Origin: Brachynemurus nebulosus | Lineage: Eukaryota > Arthropoda > Insecta > Neuroptera > Myrmeleontidae | Assembly: GCA_035578155.1 (NCBI GenBank) | Contig: JAPWDM010000046.1 | Location: 1,817,472-1,881,471 of the forward strand | Reading direction: 5' to 3' | Length of the DNA stretch: 64,000 nt | Shown here: in pieces, positions 33,326-46,000 of the stretch | Position numbering within the stretch: the first letter of the stretch is position 1 | Layout of the letters: each line of letters begins with the position of its first letter | Made by a program: the position numbers and the translations under genes | The notes under the pieces: model-generated | What the model saw: the letters and a program-made list of their open reading frames with translations, nothing else | Database searches by the model: none | Told to the model about the DNA's origin: nothing

Positions 33326-35576
33326 TTATGTTGGTTGAGCTGTAGGTGATGCATTTTTCGATTTCCATTTGGTTCTAATATCTTTGATTACAATGAATAT
33401 AATAAATGTTGCTATTGCGATACCGAATGCTATATACACTCCGGATATGTGTAGGGTTGCTTTGGATTTGAATTCTTCTATTTCTTCTCTGATTTCGATG
33501 TGGTAGGAGTTGAGTTTTTGCAGGTTGATTTTGGGTAACAATTTTTGTTCCTTAATTTGGAGTTCGTGTAGAGGTAATATGTGAAGTTGTTGTGTTTTAT
33601 TGAGTTCCTAGTTTTTGTACAAGACGTTGTTTATAACAATTTCGCATTAGTGAAAATAGATGAGTACTGTACCTGTAACGAACCGTTGGTTAATACCGCA
33701 AGTGGTTGAAATCGATTGATTTTTAACGTTTTTCAATATAACGTGCTGTGGTGTTAGACGTTTCACTATTGTTTGTTCGCCGAATTCCTCGTAGATGCAA
33801 CTTCCCATTTGTCCACGAATTTCATAGATAGAGCAATGATCTGACGTAGGTAACTTGATTAGGTCTTCTTTGTCGCATGTGCAGATTTTATTTAGCCGTG
33901 AACATTCTTTCTGTGAAAAGTACCTTACATATTTTCCGCTTTAGTACGGTGCAGTTATTCAAAAAAACGGCCTAACCTCAACATCCAAAGTAACAGTTTC
34001 ACTCCAACTCCAAATTGTTCTATACAGTCCACATATTGTTTGGCAAGAAGTTACACCATTTTGAGAGTCGGCTTTTGGGGGAGGGGGGTAGAAGTAGGTA
34101 AATTAACGGTTTTTTTTTAATTTTTCGGAAACTATGGGGTTTAGCGTAAAAAGTGTCATGTACAAAAATAATCTACATTAAATTGCGAACAAAAATGGTC
34201 CTCTGCATAATCTTGCTAAAGTGAACAGTTCCAGAGTTACGGAGGGTAACACTTCAGCAAGATTATGCATAGGACTATTTTTTTCGCAATTTAATGTAGA
34301 TTATTTTTGTATAGGTACTTTTCACGTTAAACTGCATAGTTTCCGAAGTATTAAAAAAAATTGACGAAAACCGTTAATTTATCTACTTCTACTCTCTTCC
34401 CTCCAAAACCCGACGCTCAAAATTGTGTAACTTTTTGCCAAACAATATGTGGACTGTATAGAACAATTTGGAGTTGGAGTGAAACTGTTACTTTGGATGT
34501 TGAGGTTAGGCCGTTTTTTTGAATAACTGCACCCAAACTTTTTACTAAACAATATGTGGACTGTATAGAACAATTTGGAGTTGAAGTGAAACTGTTACTT
34601 TGGATGTTGAGGTTTGGGTCTAATTGCACTGTACTACTTAGGATATAAGGATAGGGAATTACTATAGATTTGTTTTTAGTGGGTAATGGTTCCAGAAGAT
34701 TCAATTTATAGGTATGGTTTTCGAAAATAGGGATGCGAATGTTGAGTATAATACTGGTATCATTGTAATAAGCTTGGAAAGTTAATAATTTATATACTTG
34801 ATATAAGGAATTAATAGGTAAGCGTTGGGATTTTAAGATTTTATAGGCATGGTCCAATTCGTCAGGAGTTAATATTAAAGTAGGAAGTACACTGAGTTCT
34901 GCCAAATTTAGAGCTTGAGCTAGTTGAACCAAATGTGAATGCAACAGGTCGATATTATAAATTATATGATAAGCGTGTTGTATTGAATTTAGAAAGTTTT
35001 GTCCACGATTTGTTAAACTACCAGATACTTCTGTTTTCATTGTAGAGAGAATTTTATTTATGGCATCTTGCTGAATGTTTATATGGTTTGATGGATGAAA
35101 CGGTTATTAAAATGTTCAATCATAATTTCATTGATTTTGATTTGTTTATTTGCCGAAATTAAATTGTGTTGATTGATTTTTAAATCATTTATTTCTTTAT
35201 TTATCGCTAACGCGTCTTCTTCATCCATGTTGCCGGTTATAGTTTTGATGATTGATCCCAAGGCACTAACAAGGGCCCGTTTTGTGCGTGTTGGGTAAAT
35301 TTGTTTGAAAATTGTTCTAAGTTCTTTAAATTTTAGCTTAATTATGTTTTTGATAGTCGTGTTAGTTAACAGTTGATCGTCTTCGTTTAAATATTTTAAT
35401 GAACTGCCAATTTTGTCTATATTTTCTCTATAATTTGTAAGGTTAATTATGTGTATAAATTTGCTAAATTCTTGGTTAAGTTTGGCTTGTCCTAGTTCTA
35501 TAGCCACTAGTCCCAGATTGTTCGTTAGGTCGCGTATCTCGATTTTCTGTGTCGTCACCATTGTCATTATTGTCAA
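33326..35576 (-). pseudogene. Errantivirus env (F-like fusion glycoprotein), interrupted
   Basis: The 35,079-35,576 segment includes a furin-type site RTKR with a fusion-peptide-like stretch after it (ALVSALGSIIKTI), near 35,277, followed by a coiled heptad-like region. The next segment (34,417-35,040) lies in another frame and keeps Cys residues. The sequence is cut by a foldback insert at 33,948-34,533, then resumes decayed with CTCDKEDLIKL. The C-terminal segment (33,326-33,541) carries a membrane anchor (VYIAFGIAIATFIIFIVI) and a basic tail. Such proteins mediate fusion of enveloped particles and resemble baculovirus F. This copy is broken in several places. Confidence 0.8.
33948..34533. 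mobile_element. Foldback (long inverted repeat) sequence inside env
   Basis: Two arms of about 290 bp face each other around a short centre near 34,238. Outer ends are GGTGCAGTTATTCAAAAAAA and its complement. Each arm contains an about 80-bp segment nearly identical to the adjoining env sequence at 34,535-34,615. No ORF of its own. Confidence 0.8.
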
Positions 35577-35796
35577 TATTGCCCTGTAACGAAGGTCGTC
35601 TTAATTTTTGTTTGGGAATTTTACGATTTTTATCGTCTGTTACAGTTATCTTATTAACAGTTTTTACTTTAATCTGTTTAAATTTTGGGTGTAATTTGGA
35701 ATTATGTTTATTTTCTTGAAAATATGTAGTTTGATTTTCGTTGTAATCAATTGGTGGTTCACGATTACTATTTAATTTTAAAAGATTACTTTTATT

Positions 35797-36698
35797 TTAT
35801 TTTTGCCGAATTCCGTTTTGATAAGACTCTTGTTGAAATTTTTCGCGTTCTTGTTTTACTGCTGCTAGATCGGGAGTTAATTTAATATCATATTTATGTC
35901 CGAAAAATAGTTCATATTGTGTACATTTAATCGCGGTATGAATTGAATTATTATATACAAAGAACATATGTAACATTTTTAATTCAGCTGAGGAGGTTTT
36001 ATCAGATGCGTGGGTGATACGATATTTCTCAAGTATAGAAGAATGGAATTGCTCGATAGGGGAATTTGATGTAAAATTTCTAATAGCTGTTATGTGTATG
36101 TTAATACTGTACGTGTCACAAATTTGTCGAAAACGTATTGAGTCAATTCCTTTTCCCGAATCAACTACAATAGTTTTAGGACTACCATATTGGGATATGT
36201 ATTGTGCTAGAGCCTCAAGGATATTGGATGTATTTCTTGTTTCGATTGGGTATGCTTGTCTAAAACGTGAAAATTTATCTACAATTGTTAAATATATTAA
36301 TTTGTCCAAATAAAATATATCAATGTGTACAATTTCGAGCGGTTGTTCAGTGTTCCTGTTAACTCAAAATTTTGTTTTGGTGGTCGTCTGTCATATTTAT
36401 TTTCATTACACAATTTACAATTATTAACATAATAAGAAATTTTTGATTTTAAATTTGGAAAATAATGTTCGCGTCTAATATGATTAAAAGTTTCGTTGAT
36501 TCCTGTATGTCTAAAGTCATGATAATTTTTTATTAACTTGTCTTGTTGGTCGTCCTCTAAAATGTCCTCTAAAAGTTTAGTTGCTCGAATAATTTTGTAT
36601 TGTTTACGTTGAGAGAAATAATCAGAATATATTCTTTGAATTTTAACAAATAGTTCGTCATCAGGACAGTAAATAGATAGAAGGAGCTTAGGTGGCAC
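35797..36698 (-). pseudogene. Errantivirus integrase
   Basis: 36,297-36,698 holds the HHCC zinc domain (HDFRHTGINETFNHIRREH, then CKLCNENKY). A frameshift near 36,335 precedes the core, where the first Asp is in HIDIF. The second Asp is in VVDSGKG and the Glu in SPIEQFHSSILE in the 35,797-36,309 frame. It ends just before env. Joins viral DNA to host DNA when intact; frameshifted here. Confidence 0.8.
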
Positions 36699-37123
36699 AT
36701 TTTCTTTTATGATTGAAATTAAAATATCATTGTCGTCAGCAGAAAGAGTAATTGTAATACGTCGACGTGTATTAAAAAGAATTTGGAATTTACGTTTAGT
36801 AGTAGTTTGAATTTTTTCATCTTTTAATATGATTAATTGATTTTTGAAATTATTAAGGGGGTTTCAGAGATTCGAATTAAGGAGGTATCATCCTCTGATA
36901 CACTATGTACTGTTTGTGTAGAAGTGTTTTGTGTGGAATCGTCGTTAGTATGGGGGTTACTATCAATTCTAATGCGTGAGAGGGCGTCGGCGTTAGTATT
37001 TTATCGACCTGATTTGTGTATAATTTTGTAGTCAAATTCTTCAAGTTTAAGTCGCCATCTTACTAATTTACTGTTTGGTTCTTTAAGTGACATGAGCCAT
37101 CTGAGTGGTTGATGGTCAGTAAT

Positions 37124-38260
37124 TTAAGACCTGAAATATTTGCTTGCCCATACGATGGCCAAAAGTTCTTTCTCAATGGTCGAATAATTTTGTTCTGAGC
37201 CCGTTAAAGTCCTAGAGGCGTAACATATTGGGTTATCTTTAACAATAAGTCCTTGGAAAAGGACTGCTCCGATTGCTACATTGATTGCGTCCGTTGTCAA
37301 CAGGAATTCTTTGTTAAAGTCACGATAGGCAAGGATTGTGTCGTTTGTCAAGAGGTCTTTACATGTTTCAAAACATTTAAGGAACTCGGGTGTATGTTTA
37401 ACTGTTTCATCTTTTTTCAAACATTTAGTCATTGGTTTTGTTAACCTAGCGAAGTCTTTAATAAATTTCCTGTAATATCCAAGAAGTCCTGGAAAAGATT
37501 TAATATCTTTTTGTGTTTCGGGTACAGGGAATTTCCTAATACCAGCTACTTTATCAGGATTAGGTTTTACACCTGTTCGTGATACTATGTGTCCCAAAGA
37601 AGCTACTTCACGTTTTAGAAATTCGCTTTTATCTAACTGAATTTTCAAACTTGCGTCTTTTAATCTGCTACAAAACTTTATCGAGATTAATAATATGTTC
37701 TTGAATTGAAGTGGAAAAGATAATTATGTCATCCATGTAGACAAGAGAAGTTGTACCCTGTAGATCTTTTAGAACGTTATCCATAACTCGTTGAAAAGTT
37801 GATGGGACGTTCTTTAATCCAAAGGGCATGCGAACATGCTCGAAATGTCCATGGTCTACAGTAAAAGCACTTTTCTCAATGTCCCTAAGATGAACTTCTA
37901 TCTGATGGAAACCAGATGCTAAATCTAGAGTAGTGAAAAACATGCATTTACCGAGTTTGTCTAATATATCTGTGATGTTTGGGATTGTATATTTATTCTC
38001 TATAGTTTTTTTATTAAGTTTTCTATAATCCATCACTAATCGCCATTTCCGTACTATCAAGGTCTTATGATGCCTTGATGAAACATCTTATCAATTTGCT
38101 TCTTAACCTCATCTTTATGAATATAAGGATACCGATAGCATTTGGTATAAACGGGTAGATCATCAGTGATTTTTATTTCATGTTTTATTTTATTAGTAAA
38201 TGAATGATCCTGACCCTCTTTATAGAAAACATCTTCATATTTACGACAAAGTTTAAACAA
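37124..38260 (-). pseudogene. Errantivirus reverse transcriptase / RNase H
   Basis: RT palm motifs include WRLVMDYRKLNKKTI, TLDLASGFHQIEV, FGLKNVPSTFQRVMD and the catalytic YMDDIIIFS. RNase H begins at FLLTTDAINVAIGAVL and keeps YSTIEKELLAIVWA. Between the segment ending GIIRP (38,057) and WRLVMDYR the usual linker is missing and the frame shifts, so there is a small deletion. A further frameshift sits near 37,650 and a stop follows at 37,124. Copies RNA into DNA when intact. Confidence 0.85.
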
Positions 38261-39000
38261 AGCCTGTCTTTCTTCGCTATTTAAGTGTTCGGTCCTAATA
38301 AGGGATTCGATCGGGGGTAATTTTGTATCGTCAACAGTTTGAAATTGATTAAAGTTACAGTCAATAATTTCATGATTTAAAATTTCTAATTGAGTGGCTG
38401 TTCGATTAAAAATTTTTGTGCACTAGTTATGTGATTTAAAACAGGTGCGAGTATATGCCAATCTTTAACACTGTATACGCCAGAAGGAATCGAAAATTTA
38501 TTTTGAATTTTAATGTCATGTACTAATACGTCACCTGATTGTACGTCTGTTGGAATTTTGACTAATTGTTTGCAATTTGGTTCACTTATGTGTAAGCCAC
38601 TTGTGATGTTGGGTTTGAACAGCAATCTGTTTGTAGAAAATGGTGTTATTAATCGTTTACCGGGAATTTCAATTTGAGCTTGAAGTTGGTTAAGTATGTC
38701 AAGTCCAATAAGTCCGTCAAAATAACCGTGAAATCGTAAAAGAAGAAAATCTATTGTACCAGTTTGATTGAATTCACTAAAAATGGGTAATTTTGCCTTT
38801 TTTGTAACATTATATGATCCTAAAAGTGATTTAATTGTGGTAGGTTTAATTTCGGTTCTAAGGCCTGGATGAACTAATTCATAATTAAGGAAAGAACCAG
38901 TATCAATTAAAAATTTTAAGGGGGTACAGTAATTTTGGTCAATAATGTGAATATAAGGTAAAGTAGATTCGTGAAGATTTAAAGCTATGTACCCAAATTG
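38261..39000 (-). pseudogene. Errantivirus protease and linker region
   Basis: An aspartic protease motif LIDTGS is read on the minus strand near 38,910-38,930, with a later IGLDILNQL flap-type segment. The open part 38,386-38,625 links to the RT. Retroviral-type pepsin fold, a homodimer when active. Frame is discontinuous. Confidence 0.6.
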
Positions 39001-39329
39001 TTGTTCGAGATCAACTGAAAATTTTGATCATCAATCTCATTTTGATTATTTTGGTCTGTCTGTTCGTATTCGTCTACCAAATAACTGTTTTCGTCATAAT
39101 TTCTCGACTACATATTCATCTAGTGAACTAAATCCCGATATTTCTGTATTAAAAAGTTCGTTTGAAGCAAAAGTTGGTCTACTTTGGGGTTGGAAAAAAT
39201 TACGTCTAATTGGTTGCTGTGGTTGAAAATTAGGGCGTGATTGTTGCTATTGTGTAATGCTTAACCTATTACTGCCTATGGCCATAGGTGTTGGTCGCAG
39301 TAATTGTTTTGTATTGTTTTGTGTGTTAA

Positions 39330-40225
39330 ATTGTCATGTTTGTTGTATATTATTTTGAATGTAAAATGGTCGTGTTTGTTGTATAATATTTTGTGCAATA
39401 AATGGTGTATGTGTAATAAAATGTTTTTGATATTGTATGGAATTATGAAAATTGTGTGATCTAAGCAGTACAGGTGCGGATATTGGAGGTTTTACTGTAA
39501 TTTGTTGATGATTTTTGATGGTAATGGAAATTTTGCTCCTTAATAGCGTATTCAAATGCGTTCTGAATTATGTTTGGGTTTCGTGCACGGACATTTTCTG
39601 ATTTTGGTTTTGTTTTAAGCTGTAAAGTTCCCTAATTAAATTTGTTTCGTTTCGTTTGTCGGCACAATGTGAAATTAAATTTGATTTAATTGATTGCCAA
39701 TCTGTGGAAGTACCATACATATTTAAAATTTCATTTGATTCTCTTACAATTTTATTACGGATAGCCCGTATCTATAGTTTACCGTATCTTTGTGTCCAAT
39801 CGACACTTACACATGCTATAATTTCATCCACATTTTCAATAAAATCATGCAATGTTCTAGGATTTCCATTAAATTCAGGCAGGAATTTAATTGGATCTAG
39901 CATTTTAAATGCTTCGAGCACTTCTGAGAAGCCACTGACTGGCATTTTCGTTGACTTGCATTTTTATATTGTTATAATAATTATTAAATTCTAAACTTTC
40001 TAAACGATTTGAATTATCTATATTTGTATTTAAATTATTGGATTGAACTGTTTCAATATTACTATCACTAACTAAAGCTAAGTTAACGTTGCCCATCGTA
40101 TCCTCCGACATGCTCACGTTTGACTCAACTATTGCGTTTTCTGCTCCGTCTAGTTGAGGGATTTTTGATCTAGGATATGGTCTGTGTGATAATTTGAACA
40201 ATTTTGATTTCACAATGAAAGACAT
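39330..40225 (-). pseudogene. Errantivirus gag
   Basis: Starts at 40,225 (MSFIVKSKLFKLS). After a frameshift near 39,905 it continues with a capsid-like stretch (FLPEFNGNPRTLHDFIENV), a stop near 39,775, then IRNKIVRESNEIL and DWQSIKSNLISHCADKRNE. The Gln/Asn/Ile-rich tail lies to about 39,334. No zinc knuckles, as expected for errantiviruses. Lies downstream of the tRNA-Ser primer site. Confidence 0.7.
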
Positions 40226-40472
40226 ACGAAAGGAAAAAGCAGAAACAAAAATAACAAGCAGCGAAAAAGATGCAATTTTCTCTACTTACAGAATGTTCCA
40301 GTAAATTTCCATTCCTCGTAGATTCTTTCTTGATTGAAGGATGAAATCCACACACTGCTGACCAGAGTGTACCACAACTCTTAATATGCCGTTAAGATTG
40401 AATTGTTTCCTTGAGAAACCGTCAATTCCACAACTCACGATAACACTGATAGCGGTAACAATGCTTACAACA

Positions 40473-40490
40473 ATCCTACCGACTGCGCCA
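40473..40490 (-). other. Primer binding site complementary to tRNA-Ser 3' end
   Basis: Minus-strand TGGCGCAGTCGGTAGGAT begins with TGG and matches the 3' end of insect tRNA-Ser (…CGACTGCG plus CCA). It fixes the 3' end of the 5' LTR at 40,491. Confidence 0.8.
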
Positions 40491-40670
40491 GTTACGTTTC
40501 GTAACAATTAAAATTAGTTTTTAAAAAATTTATTTAAGTTTTAAAATTACAATTTTTGTTTACAAAGATATAGCACTGGAGTACTCCAGTGTTATTTACT
40601 TCTAACTACAGTTAGAACTACACTTCTAACTACTTCTAACTACAAGTTACATTATTTATACATAAGTTAG
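40491..40670 (-). repeat. Probable 5' LTR remnant (U5 side)
   Basis: Sequence abutting the primer site, ending GTTACGAAACGTAAC on the minus strand. It has AATAAA-like signals and four short TTCTAACTAC repeats at about 40,597-40,650. Its outer limit cannot be set because no partner LTR is seen. Confidence 0.45.
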
Positions 40671-41016
40671 ACAAAGGGATTGCTGAATAGGAAAAAATGA
40701 GATAAATTCAAAAAGATGTAACTTTAAAATGATGTCATCGTAATTCTATTGTTTTAATACATTGTGTTTAATTATTTAGCAGTTTTGATGATTAAGCTTT
40801 TAAACGGCTGCAGATGTTAATTATATTTAGTTACATGAAATATTAAATAATTATATGAATTTCTTATGAACTTCTGTTGATGCAATTTTATAGACTGAAT
40901 TATTACTTATTTTCTACATACATTGTATATTCTTAATATTAAAAAAATATTGATTAAATGTATAAAAATATAATATGTATTGATTAAGTATTAGGGCGGA
41001 TGTGACCATTACATGG

Positions 41017-41116
<100 letters not shown>

Positions 41117-41304
41117 CTAGATCAAAGTAAGTTGGATAATGGATCGGAATTCTCGTTTCTACTGTTACTATGGTTACTACTGATTTTTCTTTGCATCCTA
41201 AGAAGAATTCTTTACATTTATTATTTATTTTTTGTGCTACAGAAAATATAGTAGTTAAAATGTTTGCACTAGATTTCTGCGAATGTAATAAATCCACTTT
41301 GCTT

Positions 41305-41710
41305 CATTATTAATTAGGTATGAATTTTGAATTGTTGTCTTAGGAAACCACACTTCACAGTCTCTACATTGGTATAAGAAAATTGCTTTTAATAAAAAAG
41401 AACTAGAAGAAGATGATGTGGAATCTGCACACAATATTATAAAATAATTCAGTCTCTTATATTATTAAAAGAAACTATGAATAAATTATACTACTAAAGC
41501 CTTTTTTGTAACGGACACCCACAATAACTTTACTCCCAGTTATCTATGTACAAAATACCTTATCTGTCTACAAGATATAACTCGTTCGATCTTGAGAAGT
41601 GACAAAATTACTCATTCATGATTTTTTTTTCGTATAGCTTAGAAATTTGGTTTTCTAAAGTAGGTATCTAAAGGGGGTAAAAAACTATGTGCTTTTCAAA
41701 AAAAATAGTT
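41305..41710 (+). repeat. Dispersed repeat, copy 2
   Basis: Partner of 31,895-32,330, same orientation, diverged by substitutions and indels. Confidence 0.7.
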
Positions 41711-42246
41711 TCAAAATGTTTCTCTAACTGTAAGACCCTATATTTTCAATTCTAAGATTTCAAGATCATATTTCTTAAGCTTAGAAGGAGGGAAAAATCT
41801 CAAAAGAAGCATATATTTACAAGTCTGTAATATACTTTCATATACCCCAGCCGGACAACAATCCCACCATTTCTGTGTGAATTAACAAGGAAAGTCGAAA
41901 AAACTTTTCCTCCCGGTATTTTACCACCAGTGCAAGTAATCGACCTGATTTTTGGTATATTACCGTTTCTAGTCCAAAGTAGTCATTTTTTATCAAAATG
42001 GGTCATATATGAAGATAAGGCACTTTTCGTATACCCTTATGCGGTAATGCTCTTTAAAACAGTTAAAAATATTGTTAAAAACTATTTCATATTCACGATC
42101 GAGCTGTTTTAGAAATAGTTAATCACAAATTATTACATATTTACCGAGAGTATGCGAAAAAAATTAAATTATATGGTATACAATATTTTGAGGTTATTTT
42201 TTACATTATGTATAAATTCAGTTTTGATGTGAAATGAATGTATATA
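41711..42246. other. AT-rich interval, nothing recognised
   Basis: A 60-codon plus-strand ORF (41,930-42,112) has no recognisable domain and is probably chance. Confidence 0.4.
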
Positions 42247-43018
42247 GTGTTAGAGAAAGGTAAGGTACAAAATTTGAAAAATTAAAAAAATTACTTAAAA
42301 TTCGAAAACACAATTTATTATCTGGCTCAGTAGTTACATATAAACAGAGCTCAGCGATGCCCTAATCGGTGTTTAAAGATGTTTAAATACGGGTTGCATT
42401 TCGTACAATTCCCAACCGTAACGTTAGGAGTACCACAACGATAACAATATCGGTTTTGCGGCTTAGTACAATAACGAAAATGGTGACCTGTTTTGCTGCA
42501 GTTAAAGCAATTTAGTGCACTTACAAAACGGACAGACCGATTGATAGAATTATTGGTAGGTGACTGCTGTGAGGTAGATGGATAAGCGCATGATACATTA
42601 CTGATCCAAGTAGGTGCATGATTCAACTTGATAATTAAATTTTCTTTGACGTAAAAGGAAAATAAAAGTAAATAATAGTAGTTAGGTTACTTAAAAAAAC
42701 AGATACGAATAGGTAAACTTACTAAAGTAAACAAACTAAGTTAAATAAACTTACGGTTTACGCCTACAAACAAAACAAAAAAATCAAATATCCAACGAAA
42801 AGTTTCAAAAGAAATGACACAAATGACGTTTGGAACTGGCAACAGTTGGCTTACCTAAAATTTGAAATTAAATATTAGTTTCAAAATTCAACAATTAAAT
42901 GAAATAACAGTCAAATCAAATAACAATTGTGCCAATTGAAATTTCTTTTAATCGGTCCGGAGTTGGGACGCCAAAATTTGTTGGAGAAAGGTAAGGTACA
43001 AAATTTGAAAAATAAACA
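42247..43018 (-). mobile_element. LTR-retroelement remnant with primer site
   Basis: The block GAGAAAGGTAAGGTACAAAA occurs at 42,252 and at 42,983 and looks like the ends of two LTRs. Just inside the higher copy, the minus strand reads TTTGGCGTCCCAACTCCGG, a primer-binding-site-like sequence following an LTR end (CTTTCTCCAACA). Between them are a zinc-knuckle ORF and little else, so most of gag-pol is deleted. The element is fused at about 43,018 to the polymerase pseudogene. Confidence 0.6.
42351..42626 (-). pseudogene. Nucleocapsid-like zinc-knuckle fragment
   Basis: 91 codons with CFNCSKTGHHFRYC (CX2CX4HX4C) followed by CYRCGTPNVTVGNCTKC, a second imperfect knuckle. This is the RNA-binding end of a retroelement Gag. 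It sits between the two LTR-like ends. No start context is needed to recognise it; it is a fragment. Confidence 0.75.
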
Positions 43019-46000
43019 AAATTGACAACTATACATTTTCGATCTTAAGCCTACAAACTTTGTAAAAATTCGTCCGTTTAGCTCGTCCTTAAGTAACCCG
43101 GGTAATTTCATATTTAGTCTAGACATGTTGTATTGATTATTTGCGCTGTAATTCGACGTATCAAAGTATTTAATATCACGTTTCATTATCTCGTAAACAT
43201 CTAGGCACTTTATCTCGTATATCAGTGAATCGGTATCCGTGTAGAGTAATTTGTTGTTCCCGAACGTTGGCTGTATGTAGTTATAATGAAAGTTGTAGAC
43301 ACACGTTTTCGAAATATCCAGAATTGCTTGCCCGACGTATATTGGTTTGTTCATAATCGCTTCTGTTTTTCGTAGTTCGACCGCGATGAGATTCTTGTCA
43401 AATATGGTGCGGCTGTGGAAATTCGGTTTTGCTATTTTAACTTCCGCACCATATCGTCCATACCATTTCATTAACAATTTCACAATCGAGTTTTCCCGCA
43501 CATTTTCCATCGTTTTCCCGAAGACCGCGTTGTTTAGTAGTTTGTAGAGATTCTTCTCGAATTCGTTTCCCGCCATTTGTCTTACAGCCGTGCTTAAATC
43601 GTTGCCGAGGTGTTTGATCGAATTGTAGCACTCTATGAATTTTCAGTAATTTCATCCCGTGTTGTAAACATTGTCTCAGGTTTTGATAGTGTATCACGTA
43701 TTTCTGTTTGCTATATAACCTTGCCAGTAACAGTTCTTCACATCATAGTAGATCAGGTATTTTGATTCCTCATCCGGATCGTACGTGTTCATATATTTGT
43801 TGTTTGCTGTCACGTATCGCTTACTACACTGGCTCAGTCCACCTCGAACACCACGTTCAATGAATAATAATTGATCCACGTCAGATGACAGTTCCAATTC
43901 CACTTTTGTATATTTTAAGGCGGCACCCCACATAAGTCGCGGCGTCGTCTAGTAATGAGCTGGATTCAATCCGTCTGTTCGCATGCACGTATCCCGAAAA
44001 TTCTCAAAAACATCCGCGAGTAGTAGTATGTCCGTTTTTATGTACAAATCCGAGTATTCTCCAAGTGTTTCTATGTTGAATGTATCCCAAACTTTTTGCG
44101 CGTGTGTGTAGTCGTCCACGGTGATATCGTTGTCGTTGAGTCGATTGTGGAATTTCTCCCGTGATGGTAAACATATTTCTTCTAACTTATCCCAGCCTGA
44201 TATGTAGTCATACGTAAAAACACTTTTGCGCGTAAGTAATTTGTAATCTGTATTCGGAAATTGCGATTTAACTATGTCAGCTCGTTGAGGTATGAAGATA
44301 ATTTATCCAAACTTGATGCCATAAATCGAAAAGAGTCGATGAATCTGAATGTAATTTCGCTGCCGGCAACATGTTTAGTAAATGCTATGCACCGTTCCTT
44401 GTTGATTGGTAGTAAGTCGCCACGTCCCTCGAATGCTGTTGCTATATCCTTGATCACGAAATGTGCATCATAACCACTCAAATTGCGGAATACAACAGGA
44501 ATCATATGGAAATCCTGATAATTCAAGTTGCATCCCTTGTGCGCAGGTCCATTGTACTCGCCGGTGAAGTGGTTATTGTGACGAACAACAATATTCTCAG
44601 GTTTGAATGGTTTCTCGTAAATGTGGCACCCGGTACTTCGTTGTTTGTTGTTGTTGCTCTTTTGGTGTTAGCTCGTTCATTAGTATAATGTTTTCAAATA
44701 TTGGTTCTAAGATGTTTTCACGTAACGTTGCCAGTTCTTCTGCGAACCATTTTTCGCAATTTGGTCCGCGGTATGATCGATAGTAACTTAGTTGATTGTT
44801 GTAGGAGCAGGGAAAGTAGTAACCGGTACTGTATGCACGATGTTGTTGATACGTTGTTCAATTTTTCTGATTTCCCTCATCCGTCACAGGTTGTAGGAAC
44901 GATTCCAAGTCGGCGTAAATTATAAATGGAACACGGTTTTTGTTGCTGTAGTTCTTGAGCGATATGTATTTGCTTTTCCTTTCTGGCATTATCACTCGAC
45001 AGTTTTTCGGGTTCACGCAGTCTTCCGTATGTTTGATCAGTTTGTCTTCTGTACGAAAGTAATTCAGGCATCGATCACAAATGTATTTTTTTCCATTACG
45101 ATTTGATAGTTCCTTAATCCAACAGAAATGGTAGCGTAGATCTTGGTCGTTGTTGTTGTCCTGTTCGTTATCTTCATCCTCATAATACTCGTTCTGGATC
45201 ATTAAAAGGTTTATGCGGTGTTCTTTCTTCTCTCTCGTTAGCGCAGCAGGTACGGTTTCAAAATGTCCACGGAATGGCGTATACTTGTTGATGTTTAGTT
45301 AATTATGGAGGACAATACCCACTCGCTTCCCGACTCGGCAAGCTCGCTCAGTTTTCTTAGAATTGGTTCCTGTACGTGTTCCACGAAGCATTGTTTTAAG
45401 TCTGTTCCACGATCTATTATGATATTCGGCGTATTGAAGCGTTTCATGTCGTATTTATCCTCGTCATCATCAGTTTTAAAAAATAACCCGCAAAACGTTG
45501 TATTGACTTTTATCGTTAGATATTGTTTTACTATATTTTTTATTCGTCGGGTGGACATTGACCTGGCATCTTCTAAAAAGTCCTTTGGTTCTATGTGCGT
45601 TATGCTAGTAGTCACTCCCATTCGTATCCGGCTCGCAAATGCTGATTCAACGTCTGCCCATTGGATTCGGTCCGAATTTTTCCGTTGGTTTCGATTCATA
45701 CCAGCACCTGAAACAATCAACATGTCAAAATTATAAAAAAATCATTAAAAAATTATAAAATTCATATTTGAAAAAAAAAAAAACTTACTATGTTTTTGTA
45801 GCGCCTTCATTCTGATACGAAACCCTTTCATTTTGCCCGCACATGACTCGAAGTGTTTTCGTTATCCCAAATTTTCCGCTCCACGTATAGCCTTGTCGAT
45901 TAGTCGTATGTTGGTATTCGTATGTCCATTCATCTATTTTTCCAGTTCATCTGCATCCCGAGTAGCCATTTCCAATAATGATAGCGCATTTCGTACTTTT

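Larger units (their letters stand above)
33326..40500 (-). mobile_element. Errantivirus-like endogenous retrovirus, decayed
   Basis: Reading on the minus strand: primer binding site at 40,473-40,490, gag, protease-RT-RNase H-integrase, then an F-type env, the layout of insect errantiviruses (gypsy group). The 5' LTR must end at 40,491, next to the primer site, but I find no matching 3' LTR below 33,326, so the 3' end seems lost or diverged. A purine-rich TTAAAGGGGAAAT at about 33,170 is a possible polypurine tract. Stops, frameshifts and a foldback insertion break the genes. Confidence 0.85.
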
